64,000 nucleotides of DNA from a virus. The position numbers were made by a program, and so were the translations under genes. Of the stretch, positions 15,073-24,190 are shown in pieces (positions within the stretch are counted from its first letter, which is position 1; each line of letters begins with the position of its first letter). The stretch spans positions 148,353 through 212,352 of the IMG/VR virus record IMGVR_UViG_3300038441_001119. One strand, given 5' to 3'. The notes under the pieces were generated by a model. That model made no database searches. It saw only the letters and a list, made by a program, of their open reading frames with translations, and was not told where the DNA came from.

Positions 15073-15663
15073 TTAAGCAAGCAACTGTTCTGCCTGTGCA
15101 ATGAACTCATCTGGTACGCCGACAGCCTTCAACTCAGCGAACAGTTCGGCTTTGATTCTAGCCTCGTCATCGTTGAGTTCAGGGTCTTCCAGAGTGTCAA
15201 TGGACTCCTTGTTCAGGATGTCCTTAATGAATTCCTCCATGGTAGGAGTGAATTCGGTTTCAGCATCATGGTTAAGCTGGACTTCCATGATGCCAAGAAG
15301 CATTTCGGGCACTGTAGGCTCGTCGAAAGCTCCGTTTACAATGTCTCCAAGGTCTCCGGAGGCGATTGCTATACAAATAGACGAGAACGCCATTGGATTC
15401 TCGAAAAATACCTCCGTAGCGGTCGCAAGGAGGATAGCGTTGAGCTTGTTTTCGACTTCCAGAGGGATTTTGACCGAAAAGTCCTCCTCTAGGTTCGCAA
15501 AAAGCTCCAACGGGTCCATTGGCTCATCGTCGTTAAGAGGATCGCCGTAAATAGCCTCTATTCCGTACTGTTTGAGTACGATAGCATGTAAAGTGGAGGC
15601 GAAGGACTCGGTGTTACCCAGTACTTCCCTCGCCGCGTCCTTATTAAGCTCCCAGTTATTCAT
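15073..15663 (-). CDS. Hypothetical acidic protein, 196 aa
   Basis: Family not recognised. The product is strongly acidic (DDEPMDPLELFANLEEDF near 45-62) and largely helical, without membrane segments. It overlaps the 360-aa gene by eight bases and is probably its partner. It ends before a short hairpin. Confidence 0.75.
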   Translation of the reverse strand: MNNWELNKDAAREVLGNTESFASTLHAIVLKQYGIEAIYGDPLNDDEPMDPLELFANLEEDFSVKIPLEVENKLNAILLATATEVFFENPMAFSSICIAIASGDLGDIVNGAFDEPTVPEMLLGIMEVQLNHDAETEFTPTMEEFIKDILNKESIDTLEDPELNDDEARIKAELFAELKAVGVPDEFIAQAEQLLA

Positions 15664-16738
15664 TTGCAGCCAGCGTTACCCGTACAATATCCTTACGAAT
15701 GTCTGCGTCAAGGCCATTTACGAGTGCGGTGGCTTCAAAAGCGTCGTTTTTGGTCGCTTCAAAGAATTCTTGGACTTTCCCAGAGTTAGGACCAGCAAAA
15801 ACATGGTCAATGGTCTTGGAAGCCACTTTTGTGAAGGCTTCTGCAGGGATAAGGACGTTCTCTTCGTGGAAATAGACCTGCGTGGAGGCATATTTCTCAA
15901 TGACTTCGTCTTCAGCACCTGCGTGGAGGCAGTCATAGGCCGATTGCAGTCTGTGTTCGATTGCAAAGGCATCTTTCACAAGGAAAGTCTCGTCCAGTTC
16001 TTCCCACATAGAGGTAAGTTCAAAGAGATACTCTTCATCAGCACCTGCAGCACTCTTAACGATGTCGTTGTAGAGTTCCAGAGTGTCAGCTTCGACGAAG
16101 TTGGAGCGAAGGCGTACCTGACGTTCAGCATTGCCTGCTTCGAAGATACGTGGAGTACCCATGGTAATCACATCTTGATGGATGTAGTTAAGGTTACCAT
16201 ACTCCTTGGCGGACTTGACGATCTCACGAGCGACGGAGATCGCGATGTCTGCTGGCATACTGTCTTTCTGAGAGAGGAATGCCTTGGCGGACTCTTCGAC
16301 TTGGAAATCGTTGTTCAGTGGAAAGTAACCAAGGGTGTTGCCGTTTTCGTCTTCCATTGAGAAGGCGTACTTAACAAGAGGCTTCTCTTGTGCAGCAGCC
16401 TGTTTAACAACTGCTTCGGCAAAGATATCCTCGACCTTCGTGTAGAAGTCAGACATACCGAAGTTGGCACATGCCTTCTTGATGCGCTGACCAACAACGA
16501 CGTCTCCTTCAGCTTTGCCAAGGAAGTCCATCGCGGAGTAAGCGGTCGTAGTCTGGTCGTAAACAGGATACTGACGATTCAGAGGATCAGCGAAACCTGT
16601 ATTCGAAATGGATGCCAGTTTGGTGATATCAGGCAGATTAGCCTCAGCGACATATGCTGGAAGCTCGCCCTTATCGGTCAGCGTGTCAATCACGTGGAAG
16701 ACAGCGGTAGGGTTATTGGAGTGCAAATAATCTGCCAT
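15656..16738 (-). CDS. Hypothetical, possibly virion-associated protein, 360 aa
   Basis: Near the N-terminus (residues 33-72) it has LPDITKLASISNTGFADPLN, then RQYPVYDQ and a helix. This arrangement (short hydrophobic entry, ADPxNRxYP, then an Ala-rich helix) resembles an uncharacterised segment in head-region proteins of other large phages, as far as I recall. The rest is helical, with IVKSAKEYG and IVKSAAGAD, the KSA motif frequent in the head-module proteins here. It is the first gene of the leftward unit and diverges from the primase-like gene. Confidence 0.75.
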   Translation of the reverse strand: MADYLHSNNPTAVFHVIDTLTDKGELPAYVAEANLPDITKLASISNTGFADPLNRQYPVYDQTTTAYSAMDFLGKAEGDVVVGQRIKKACANFGMSDFYTKVEDIFAEAVVKQAAAQEKPLVKYAFSMEDENGNTLGYFPLNNDFQVEESAKAFLSQKDSMPADIAISVAREIVKSAKEYGNLNYIHQDVITMGTPRIFEAGNAERQVRLRSNFVEADTLELYNDIVKSAAGADEEYLFELTSMWEELDETFLVKDAFAIEHRLQSAYDCLHAGAEDEVIEKYASTQVYFHEENVLIPAEAFTKVASKTIDHVFAGPNSGKVQEFFEATKNDAFEATALVNGLDADIRKDIVRVTLAANE

Positions 16739-16809
16739 GACTTTCGCTTAGCTTACCATGCAAAGACCGTCAACTCAATAGTTTCTTTTGTTGTGTAGGA
16801 CAAAGTGTT

Positions 16810-16838
16810 ATTATACATTTCCTTGATAAACAAGTAAT
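16810..16838 (-). promoter_or_regulatory. Candidate leftward promoter in the divergent region
   Basis: The minus strand carries a perfect TATAAT at 16815-16810 in the context AATGTATAATAAC. A poor -35 lies 16 bases upstream (TTACTT). It could drive the genes from 16738 leftward. The same bases read as TTATTATACATTTC on the plus strand and may also serve the rightward gene at 16841. The whole 102-base gap (16739-16840) looks regulatory. Confidence 0.45.
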
Positions 16839-16840
16839 TC

Positions 16841-19279
16841 ATGGGTCCCTATAGCAATCAGTTCCTGTCGACTGTCTCCCCCTTCTCGATCATCTCCGAG
16901 ACTGGAGTTGATACCGAGTTCACATCTCGTGGAGAAGTCAAAACGACCTGCCCGTGCTGCGGTTCCGATATGTATGTTCTTAAGAATGACTTCTTGTGTA
17001 CCAACAAGTCATGCTCTTTGAAAGCAGGTAACATTGTAGACTACGTTGCAGCCAGCGAAGGTCACTACAGTTACAAGAAAGCTATTGAGTCCATTAACCT
17101 GATTGTTAATGCGGAGAAACAGATCGGCGACCTCAGACAGGTTGAAGAAGATTTGAAGTTGGGTAGGCAGGTGTTTTCGTTCTTCAGAAACACTGCCCAA
17201 CTCTACGCAAAGAACCGCACACAGCAACGCGTGTTGTCTGAGGCTTGGCTGCGTAAACTAGGACACAACGTTGAGGATGTCGCCAACACAGCTGTTCTGT
17301 GGACGTCTAAGGAGATTGCGGAGTTCAATAAGATCCTGCTTAAGATGCAGATCACCCCTATCACTCCTCCCTCCGCTGGCTACCTGCTCGCCATTCCTTA
17401 TTTCAGTTCGTACAGTATGATTGGAGCGGTTCTGATCGTTAAGCCCAATACGAACAATCCGCAGCTGATACGCTTCAGCGGTGAGAAATTCCTTTGGTCC
17501 GGTCTGATGGATGCTGTCAGACCCGTCTACGATTATCGGGTTACTCAGAATTTTGCATTGAACATGCGCATTCTCGGTCACTCAAAGTTTAACACTCCGG
17601 GATTTCCGGTACTTGGTTTGTTATACAATGGCAAAGGTTCTTCGAGTGGTTTTGTTCCTCCTCATCCTGTTTACCTTCATTATCCTGACTTGGAGCCTAA
17701 CATGGCTGCTGTCTCTGCTCTTGCAGATGCTGCCAAGGAAATGGTGATCCAACCATACTTGAAGCCTATTGCACAGGAGCATCAGAAGACGTGGAGCAGT
17801 TACATTGTCGACTTCTTGGCGGATCGTATAAGTCCCGGGACTTTGAGCGAGCAGATGCTCCATTTCATCGACTCCTGCAGGCTTACTCTGACTCAGCGGC
17901 ACAGCCTTGTACGTAAGATTCAGTACACCGGCAAGTTCGTCACTGGAGAGCAGCTCAAGAAGCACTTCGATACGCACATCATTCTGGTCAATGACAAGCA
18001 TCAGATTAGAAGCTCGCCGGAAGGTTACTTTGCACAGGAAATTAAGAACGGACTGCGCACTGACATCGCCAATTTCACTCTTGAGGTCAAAAGGAACGTA
18101 ATTTTCCCCTCCAAGAAGGAAATTTTGACCGAATGTATCGCTACGTTCGGTTCTACGAGTGCAAAAGTGTCAATTCCGACCAATTCCCTCGATAATAACG
18201 GAAAAGTGGAGGATGCAGTGCGTATGGCGTGGATTTCCACCGCTGGAGAGTCAGAAACGGCCCTTCCTATCATCAAAGACAAGAATTTGTTCAGAAAGTA
18301 CATTTCGCCGCACCTCAAGGAAGAAGCAAGCCGTGTACCGTCTCTGGAGGGTATCTCGATGCTCGGCTGGAGCCATGATAAGTCCAAATTCCAAGGTCCG
18401 GGCTGGATTTTCACTAAAGATGGCTATAAAGCCACAAATTCCACCTTACACAGTGAAATTCCCTTCCTTGAGTGCTTCAGCGTACGAAATATGCTGTCTT
18501 CCATCCTCGTTAAGGAGCTTCCTATCGAGGTACGGGATTGTATTGCCATTTTGGTAGCCAATATGGTCCGTGGCTCTCTTTCTCTGAAGAACCACACTGT
18601 TGCATACGATTCTACGCCTGAGTCTAGGAGCCTTCTCTCTGCCGTTTTCTCTGCTTTGGGACAGGAAACCCCTTTCCAGCTCCCACAGAGCAAGATCGCA
18701 GACATCGAGGGGTGTCGGGACTTCCCCTTCTACGCCGGTGAGTCTCGTTTCAGCACTTCTAGGCTGTTCATGCCTATGTTCTACCTTGATAAGGATGGAC
18801 GTGAGGAAGGTATCTATCTGGATGACAAGGAAGTCGCTGCTATCCGCAATACGGTAAGCTACATCGTTCATCAGGTGCTCGATTGGATCTTCTCTGAAGA
18901 ACACAAGAGCTTTGAGCCTATTCACAGTCTGTATACTGGAAATTCCCTTAAACTAGAGGGAGCCAACATCATTAAGCAGGCTTGTGGCTTTAATTGGGAG
19001 GTTTCCGAGGGCCGGTGGCAGGAAATGGACAAATTCCTCGCTTCAATCGACAAGGATAACCTTGGGAAGGTGTTCGCTCTCGATATTTCCACCCAGAATG
19101 TCGTTATCAACAGAAATGCCGCTAAAATCAGTGATGCAGCTATCACGGAGCTTAGCGGCTTGGTAACTGTTGACGAGGTTAATGACCGATGCTTGAAAGT
19201 AAGCATGGTGGGGATGGCAGACGTACTGCAGACCTACTATCAGGTAGGTACGATCAACTATGGTCGTTGGACCGATTAA
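16841..19279 (+). CDS. Zinc-ribbon primase/helicase-like protein, DUF927-like region
   Basis: An 812-aa plus-strand gene. Residues 37-70 form a primase-type zinc ribbon (C37, C40, C53, C58, then KAGNIVDYVA). A central part (about 485-520, GISMLGWSHDKSKFQGPGWIF) resembles DUF927 proteins of the replication primase/helicase class. Where such proteins have a P-loop, this one reads AYDSTPESRSLLSAVFSALG (near 585-604) without GK[ST], so ATPase activity is doubtful. No Toprim motif was seen. It likely acts in replication. Its TAA overlaps the convergent stop in TTAA, as for the terminase, and no Shine-Dalgarno sequence is visible. Confidence 0.7.
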   Translation: MGPYSNQFLSTVSPFSIISETGVDTEFTSRGEVKTTCPCCGSDMYVLKNDFLCTNKSCSLKAGNIVDYVAASEGHYSYKKAIESINLIVNAEKQIGDLRQVEEDLKLGRQVFSFFRNTAQLYAKNRTQQRVLSEAWLRKLGHNVEDVANTAVLWTSKEIAEFNKILLKMQITPITPPSAGYLLAIPYFSSYSMIGAVLIVKPNTNNPQLIRFSGEKFLWSGLMDAVRPVYDYRVTQNFALNMRILGHSKFNTPGFPVLGLLYNGKGSSSGFVPPHPVYLHYPDLEPNMAAVSALADAAKEMVIQPYLKPIAQEHQKTWSSYIVDFLADRISPGTLSEQMLHFIDSCRLTLTQRHSLVRKIQYTGKFVTGEQLKKHFDTHIILVNDKHQIRSSPEGYFAQEIKNGLRTDIANFTLEVKRNVIFPSKKEILTECIATFGSTSAKVSIPTNSLDNNGKVEDAVRMAWISTAGESETALPIIKDKNLFRKYISPHLKEEASRVPSLEGISMLGWSHDKSKFQGPGWIFTKDGYKATNSTLHSEIPFLECFSVRNMLSSILVKELPIEVRDCIAILVANMVRGSLSLKNHTVAYDSTPESRSLLSAVFSALGQETPFQLPQSKIADIEGCRDFPFYAGESRFSTSRLFMPMFYLDKDGREEGIYLDDKEVAAIRNTVSYIVHQVLDWIFSEEHKSFEPIHSLYTGNSLKLEGANIIKQACGFNWEVSEGRWQEMDKFLASIDKDNLGKVFALDISTQNVVINRNAAKISDAAITELSGLVTVDEVNDRCLKVSMVGMADVLQTYYQVGTINYGRWTD

Positions 19280-19977
19280 GGATCGTAATGGTAAGGACCA
19301 ACTTCAGGATCAACCCCCAGAATAACAAGCGGGGTTGACTTGGTCCAAACTACCCACTCCAGACGGTAAGTACCTTCCTCTGGAACAGCCGGGTCAAAGT
19401 CCACATGGAACGAAACGTCCGTGACCTGTTTGACGATAGTGCTGATTGGCTGTGAAAGGCCCTCTTTGGTGACATTGACCAGAACAAGACCGGGCGTAGT
19501 GGAGAACTGCCGTGGGAATTGTACCATCGTTGTCTCTACTCCTGCGTCAAGAGTGACATTACCACGAATAACGAACACGTAGTTGTTCGCCAGTGGAAGC
19601 CTGAAGGACGAGTTTGCTCCCTTATTGAAGGGGTTGTCCTTATGTTGGATGTAAAACGTCTTCAGCACGCCGTTACCGAGCACGTCAAGCCTGCTGGTAC
19701 CTACTGGAAGGAACTCGTCTTCACTATCCAGAACAAAGTAATACGAGGTCTTGCCGTCTTCTCCTTCTTCGGGAAATATATAGGCGCCTCCATTGTCCAT
19801 AAGAAGGACCTTGTTGTCAGGAGTGGTTACCGAAGCTTGGAAAAGGATTTCTTCTTCCGAGTCAGCCTCCCATACCTTCACAACAACAGACCCGTCCGGG
19901 TTTGCGAAGATTTGCGCTTCAGAAAGCGGGGACTTCGTGGGGAAAAGCCCGGGGATGGAGAAGGGAGCAACGTTCAT
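19276..19977 (-). CDS. Probable baseplate or tail-tip structural protein, 233 aa
   Basis: Last gene of the long tail operon. The product is almost entirely beta (for example IFANPDGSVVVKVWEADSEE and YRLEWVVWTKSTPLVILGV), with no helix or membrane segment, which fits a sandwich-like structural protein. It overlaps the next upstream gene by one base and the convergent primase-like gene by four. The role is inferred from place and composition. Confidence 0.7.
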   Translation of the reverse strand: MNVAPFSIPGLFPTKSPLSEAQIFANPDGSVVVKVWEADSEEEILFQASVTTPDNKVLLMDNGGAYIFPEEGEDGKTSYYFVLDSEDEFLPVGTSRLDVLGNGVLKTFYIQHKDNPFNKGANSSFRLPLANNYVFVIRGNVTLDAGVETTMVQFPRQFSTTPGLVLVNVTKEGLSQPISTIVKQVTDVSFHVDFDPAVPEEGTYRLEWVVWTKSTPLVILGVDPEVGPYHYDP

Positions 19978-20384
19978 TACGGATCAATGTTGACGGTTAA
20001 AGAATCTTCCAATTCCGCCGCCAAACGATGAGACCGTACGAGAGCCGTAGTGTCTTGCACAATGATGTTCCAAGCGTCTTCCAATTCTTCAGGATTTGTA
20101 AAGAATGCTTCAAACACCGCTAGGCGGTAGAAGGGGTTTAAATCCTCAGGATCATCAGATGGCTCATCTTCTGGTATATCCTGCATTTGTTTGATCGACG
20201 CGACGCAGGTGAAGATATCTCCCGGATATGAACCGGAGAAATCATCCGAGTATGCGTGATATACAAAGATCTTCGAGGTCAGCCCTTCTTCCGAAGATTC
20301 GGCAGTAACTTTCAGGTACCAGACGTGATCAGGATTGATCTCTTCTGGGTCGAGTGCTTCTCTGGTTAGTGCAATACCTGCCAT
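19977..20384 (-). CDS. Probable baseplate-associated protein, 135 aa
   Basis: Family not recognised. It is a small acidic mixed alpha/beta protein (strands near 25-50, EDEPSDDPEDLNPF loop near 73-88, helices after). One-base overlaps on both sides place it inside the baseplate gene set between the 233-aa and 453-aa genes. Confidence 0.7.
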   Translation of the reverse strand: MAGIALTREALDPEEINPDHVWYLKVTAESSEEGLTSKIFVYHAYSDDFSGSYPGDIFTCVASIKQMQDIPEDEPSDDPEDLNPFYRLAVFEAFFTNPEELEDAWNIIVQDTTALVRSHRLAAELEDSLTVNIDP

Positions 20385-21745
20385 TAGTTAATAATGGTTA
20401 CTACGTTTATCGGGCGGTTGTTCTCTATGAAATTGAGAATGGATGCGTAGCTGTCAGGGTACAACGCATCTTGGTTGATTGTAACAACTAGTCCGTTCCA
20501 TTTAAAGAAGTTTTCCATGAAGAAGTCCAAGCCATTCACATAGATGGAATCGCCGGGAGAAAGTGAGTGCTCGTCGATGAGGGTCTGCGACAAGTTATAG
20601 TCCGCTTGGTTCTCATAATACCATCTGACTTCGTTCCAAGCATCGACCTGCTCCTTCGTACCGGACAGGTAGAAGTATAGCTGGTCAGTTTCATTGGCCT
20701 GCAGTCGAATAGTGGCGTTTGGTACTTCTACTTCAAGGAAGCCGAACATACCTTTCAGGGCTGCTCCGGGCTTCCACTGAACTCCCTGCCACCATCTGTC
20801 CCCATGGGTGGACCAAGATCTACATTCAATTGCCTTACCGGGGATGAAACCTTTGGGATATGTCTTACCCACTTCCAACCGCTGGTGGAACTGGGGAACA
20901 ACCATACGACCAAGATCATCGTTATAGAGGGTGAAGTCCTGATACAGGTCATAACCTGAAATAGGACTGAAGTCTCTGTCGAACACCGTCAGCCCGCCAA
21001 GCTCATTGAGAGCAGCTTCAAAGACAGGGAGAGATTGTTTACCACGGATGTATCTGGAAGTCCACAAGCCTGTACCCGGAGTGGGGTCTACAGACTGAAC
21101 GTAGGAACTAGGATTGAGGTTAACAACGTCAGCCCGAAGAATCCTCATGTATCCCGAGGGGAACAGTATGTTTGGGTCTTCTTTGAAGAAGAGAAGGTTG
21201 CCTGCGTTGTGGAAATCAATACCACTGACAAGAGGTCCATCATCAGAAAGGATCGCTGAAGGGTTTATCTCAGTAGTAACCAGATCAACGTAGAATACCG
21301 GTTCGCGAGGTATAAACTCATACCAAGCAGTGTGTCCAAACCCCTCCGAAATAGGGAAGAGAAGGAACCTGTTGTCTTCATATAGGATGTTAAGTTGTCC
21401 ATCCTCGATATAGGTGACTCTGGAGGTCTGTGAGAGAGGATCAACGATATGCTTCGGAAGGATACCCACCCGTGAACCGTTCTCCAAACCATGCGCGTCC
21501 CAGTCAACTTCAAGCGAACCGATCTGACCTGCTATATCCAAGGTAAAGTTCGTCCTTACCCGCATGAAATCCTTGTTACCGTAGATTGCCTGTGGATAGT
21601 CAGGAAAATTCCAAGCAGGAGTCATGTCCGTCAGCCTTGCGATGCCACGGATTAGATTAAGGTCCTTCTTTTCTCTTAACTGAGACGACCAGAAGGAGCC
21701 AGCCTTTGACAGCTGGTCTACCTTTGTTTCGGTAATAGGGTTCAC
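20384..21745 (-). CDS. Probable baseplate wedge or fibre-attachment protein, 453 aa
   Basis: It lies directly downstream of the gpJ/gp6-like gene, where wedge partners or fibre-network proteins are usual. The sequence is beta-rich with many aromatic residues, no signal peptide and no enzymatic motif; residues 90-200 look like a beta-sandwich. Family not recognised, so the structural call rests on position and composition. The four-base overlap with the upstream gene implies coupling. Confidence 0.7.
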   Translation of the reverse strand: MNPITETKVDQLSKAGSFWSSQLREKKDLNLIRGIARLTDMTPAWNFPDYPQAIYGNKDFMRVRTNFTLDIAGQIGSLEVDWDAHGLENGSRVGILPKHIVDPLSQTSRVTYIEDGQLNILYEDNRFLLFPISEGFGHTAWYEFIPREPVFYVDLVTTEINPSAILSDDGPLVSGIDFHNAGNLLFFKEDPNILFPSGYMRILRADVVNLNPSSYVQSVDPTPGTGLWTSRYIRGKQSLPVFEAALNELGGLTVFDRDFSPISGYDLYQDFTLYNDDLGRMVVPQFHQRLEVGKTYPKGFIPGKAIECRSWSTHGDRWWQGVQWKPGAALKGMFGFLEVEVPNATIRLQANETDQLYFYLSGTKEQVDAWNEVRWYYENQADYNLSQTLIDEHSLSPGDSIYVNGLDFFMENFFKWNGLVVTINQDALYPDSYASILNFIENNRPINVVTIIN

Positions 21746-23445
21746 TGTTCGCTGAACTTGATGTTAGCAGGGTCGAGGATGAAAGCTGCGTTGCGAGGCC
21801 CGTAGGCGTATCTAAGGTTCTCCTCGAAGTCAGGATTGTTGTCCTTGAATGGGCTGAGGAAGTAGGTTGACGATGCGATGAACGGAGCATCGACCAGAAC
21901 ACTCAGGTCATCCAGATCATCAGGCTCTCCAATGGAACCTTCAAGAACATAATAGTCTGCAGGCGCCACGCAGGCATTGGCACTAGACTGAATGGAAGTC
22001 ACGGTAGTCGCGCCAGAGTAGAACATGGAATCGATCACCTTGGAGTCGCTATAGGACTCTGTAGGAGAGAACCTAGCAAACAATTCACCAATCTCAGTCA
22101 CAGCCTTGGACTTGTTGAAGATAGTTCCTTTCTTACGGGTGTACCCAATCAGGAGCTGGGTGAAAATAAGCGGATCTGGGAGTCTCACATTGATGGAAAC
22201 ACCCATTGGACGGTTATCATCCGACATGATGAAGTCTTTGACGCCTTCATACACAGGATCGCTCATGTAGGACACCTCAAAGTACTGATAGCCTTCCCCG
22301 TCATCGGTGAAAGCAGGTGGGACGAGCGGATTGTTGGTCAGAGCATCCCGTGGCATCGGCACCTTGATCCAGTACTCCATATTGTCACTGAACGCGGCAG
22401 ACAGCATCGGGAACTCCGTGCTGGTGGAGCGGCAGTATGACGAGAAGGTGAGAGGGGAATCAGGGTTACCTGTGTATTCCACCTGAGTGAACTTCAGAGG
22501 AACGTGCGCAGGACTGAACGCAGCCATGTAAACGTCATCAGCTTCGAAGTAAACCAAACGAACAACCTCTTTGAAGACCGACCCGTACAGCGAAGAGCGG
22601 ACGTAGATGTCAGCTGTCGGAGGATTGATACCGAAGATGTTCTCAACCCCGCGCATCATTTCGTAGTCACCTGCGAGAACAGGACTGACATATTCAACAT
22701 CGGGGAACTCACGACTGACAGCCCGAACAACTCCTGCCCGAGTGTTGAGGGAGATGGCATGGAAAGCAGTCGTTGCCTTCTTTGCTTTGTTCACCAAACC
22801 AACCGAAGAAGGCGGCAGATAAAAGTCAGCAATAGCAGTAACGGACACAAGGTTGGGCACATCGTCCGACGTAGCGAACGTAGATCCTTTCGGAACTGCG
22901 ATGACCGCAGAACCGTAAACAGGGATATCCACAAAGTACCGTGTGATGGAGGTCTGTCTGAGAATGAAGCTGTTCGTGTTGGGTTCAGCAACGTTGTTAA
23001 CAGGAAGAATCTTGATCGGACCGGTATTATAGACACGAACAGCGAACTCTTCGTCACTTGGAGAAATAAACGTCATACCCTTGTCGAGTTCGATGTCTAC
23101 CTCAGCATCGAACACCAGTCGGAGGTACCCGGATGCTACGTTTGCTTCGACGTCGTCTGGTACAAAGTTACGGAGGTACTGTGCGACGAACGGGCAGTTG
23201 TATATGGTTCCAGCTGCGACGTTCTCCAGAGCAAAGTCCGACAGTACATTCTCCAGTCCTTGTTCAATGGAAGCCAGCATAGCTGCACTAGGCTGGACCA
23301 TGAGGTCGCCGAAGACAGAGCCGGGACGTGTATCCAGTGTTGGATCTTGTTTGGCAAGCCATGCCGCCACGCGTGCACGCATCGAAACCAGACGGTCAAG
23401 TTGCACGTCCGATGGTTCCGGGAAGTAGGTGTCAATAATATCCAT
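21742..23445 (-). CDS. Baseplate wedge protein, gpJ/T4 gp6-like
   Basis: The N-terminus carries the baseplate-J hallmark: a disordered lead, then DTRPGSVFGDLMVQPSAAML (38-57) and helices, then a beta domain that opens with GMTFISPSDEEF (122-133). T4 gp6/P2 gpJ family proteins form the inner ring of the wedge around the hub. At 567 aa it is larger than P2 gpJ and close to T4 gp6. It sits right after the gp25-like gene, the typical gene pair. Confidence 0.85.
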   Translation of the reverse strand: MDIIDTYFPEPSDVQLDRLVSMRARVAAWLAKQDPTLDTRPGSVFGDLMVQPSAAMLASIEQGLENVLSDFALENVAAGTIYNCPFVAQYLRNFVPDDVEANVASGYLRLVFDAEVDIELDKGMTFISPSDEEFAVRVYNTGPIKILPVNNVAEPNTNSFILRQTSITRYFVDIPVYGSAVIAVPKGSTFATSDDVPNLVSVTAIADFYLPPSSVGLVNKAKKATTAFHAISLNTRAGVVRAVSREFPDVEYVSPVLAGDYEMMRGVENIFGINPPTADIYVRSSLYGSVFKEVVRLVYFEADDVYMAAFSPAHVPLKFTQVEYTGNPDSPLTFSSYCRSTSTEFPMLSAAFSDNMEYWIKVPMPRDALTNNPLVPPAFTDDGEGYQYFEVSYMSDPVYEGVKDFIMSDDNRPMGVSINVRLPDPLIFTQLLIGYTRKKGTIFNKSKAVTEIGELFARFSPTESYSDSKVIDSMFYSGATTVTSIQSSANACVAPADYYVLEGSIGEPDDLDDLSVLVDAPFIASSTYFLSPFKDNNPDFEENLRYAYGPRNAAFILDPANIKFSEQ

Positions 23446-23843
23446 TACACTACAATTTCAGTGAGAATCTCGTCGCTATTACCAAAGCCAAGAGTGACAC
23501 CCATTCTAAGGGAGTCAATACTTACAGGTGTTACCTTAAAAGACACTGTGTTCAAAGCAGTATCTTCCGTTGATTTCACCCTATTATAATGGGTTTTGAT
23601 ATCCAATGCAGCAAAGTTAGCTTTATGTTGAGCCGCATTAACAGAAACAAACCCGGATTGCGCGAAGAACTTGAGCAGGTTAGTACCTCTGATAGCGTCG
23701 AACTCATCAGTCCCTTGTTGGGTTCCAATGTTAACCCCAATGTTCTGCACAGTACATTTGTCTCCAAGTGTACTTGTATTTGGACTCAGCGTAGGCCCTG
23801 TGTCCTTTGAGAAGTCAATTGCTAGTCCACGCCAGTTACTCAT
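23445..23843 (-). CDS. Baseplate wedge protein, GPW/gp25-like
   Basis: A 132-aa protein with the gp25 layout: N-terminal WRGLAIDFSKD, the central GTQQGTDEFDAIRGTNLLKFF (near 40-60), and C-terminal strands VSFKVTPVSIDSLRMGVTL. The gp25 family links wedge to tail tube and sheath initiation. It overlaps the gpJ/gp6-like gene by one base, matching the conserved gp25-gp6 order. Confidence 0.85.
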   Translation of the reverse strand: MSNWRGLAIDFSKDTGPTLSPNTSTLGDKCTVQNIGVNIGTQQGTDEFDAIRGTNLLKFFAQSGFVSVNAAQHKANFAALDIKTHYNRVKSTEDTALNTVSFKVTPVSIDSLRMGVTLGFGNSDEILTEIVV

Positions 23844-24190
23844 AGTCCAACGTCTGCTGCCAGTTTACCGCCTCCGTAGTTCTCTTGGTACAGATTGTCC
23901 AAGCCGACCTGTTCAACCCATCCACGACCTCTGTAGGCGTACTGGGCATCGCGAAAGAGGGATGCCATGAAGAGCCACTTCTGACGCTTGCGCAAGTCCT
24001 TTGGACTGGCTTTGAATGCCTCAGCTGCCGACTCAAGCTCACCTTTGATCTCCTCGAAGTCTAGGCTCTCGAACAGCTCGCTGAAAGACAGCACAGAAGT
24101 GCCTTTGATGTAGTCATCAATAGCCTTGGCGCCTTCCCCTGTGCGGGTCTTGGTGTCGAAGTGTTGTCTGAATTTAGCTGCGTTAGGCAC
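23840..24190 (-). CDS. Hypothetical protein between sigma-like and gp25-like genes, 116 aa
   Basis: Family not recognised. It is helical and charged (FEEIKGELESAAEAFKASPK, then DLRKRQKWLFMASLFRDAQY) with a Gly-rich end. Overlaps of four and eight bases place it in the baseplate operon; a small wedge or assembly factor is the simplest guess. Confidence 0.7.
   Translation of the reverse strand: MPNAAKFRQHFDTKTRTGEGAKAIDDYIKGTSVLSFSELFESLDFEEIKGELESAAEAFKASPKDLRKRQKWLFMASLFRDAQYAYRGRGWVEQVGLDNLYQENYGGGKLAADVGL

Noticed and set aside
22504-23589. A 361-codon plus-strand open frame opposite the gpJ/gp6-like gene
   Set aside because: It is antisense to a recognised baseplate gene, Cys/Arg-rich and without a promoter or ribosome-binding site.
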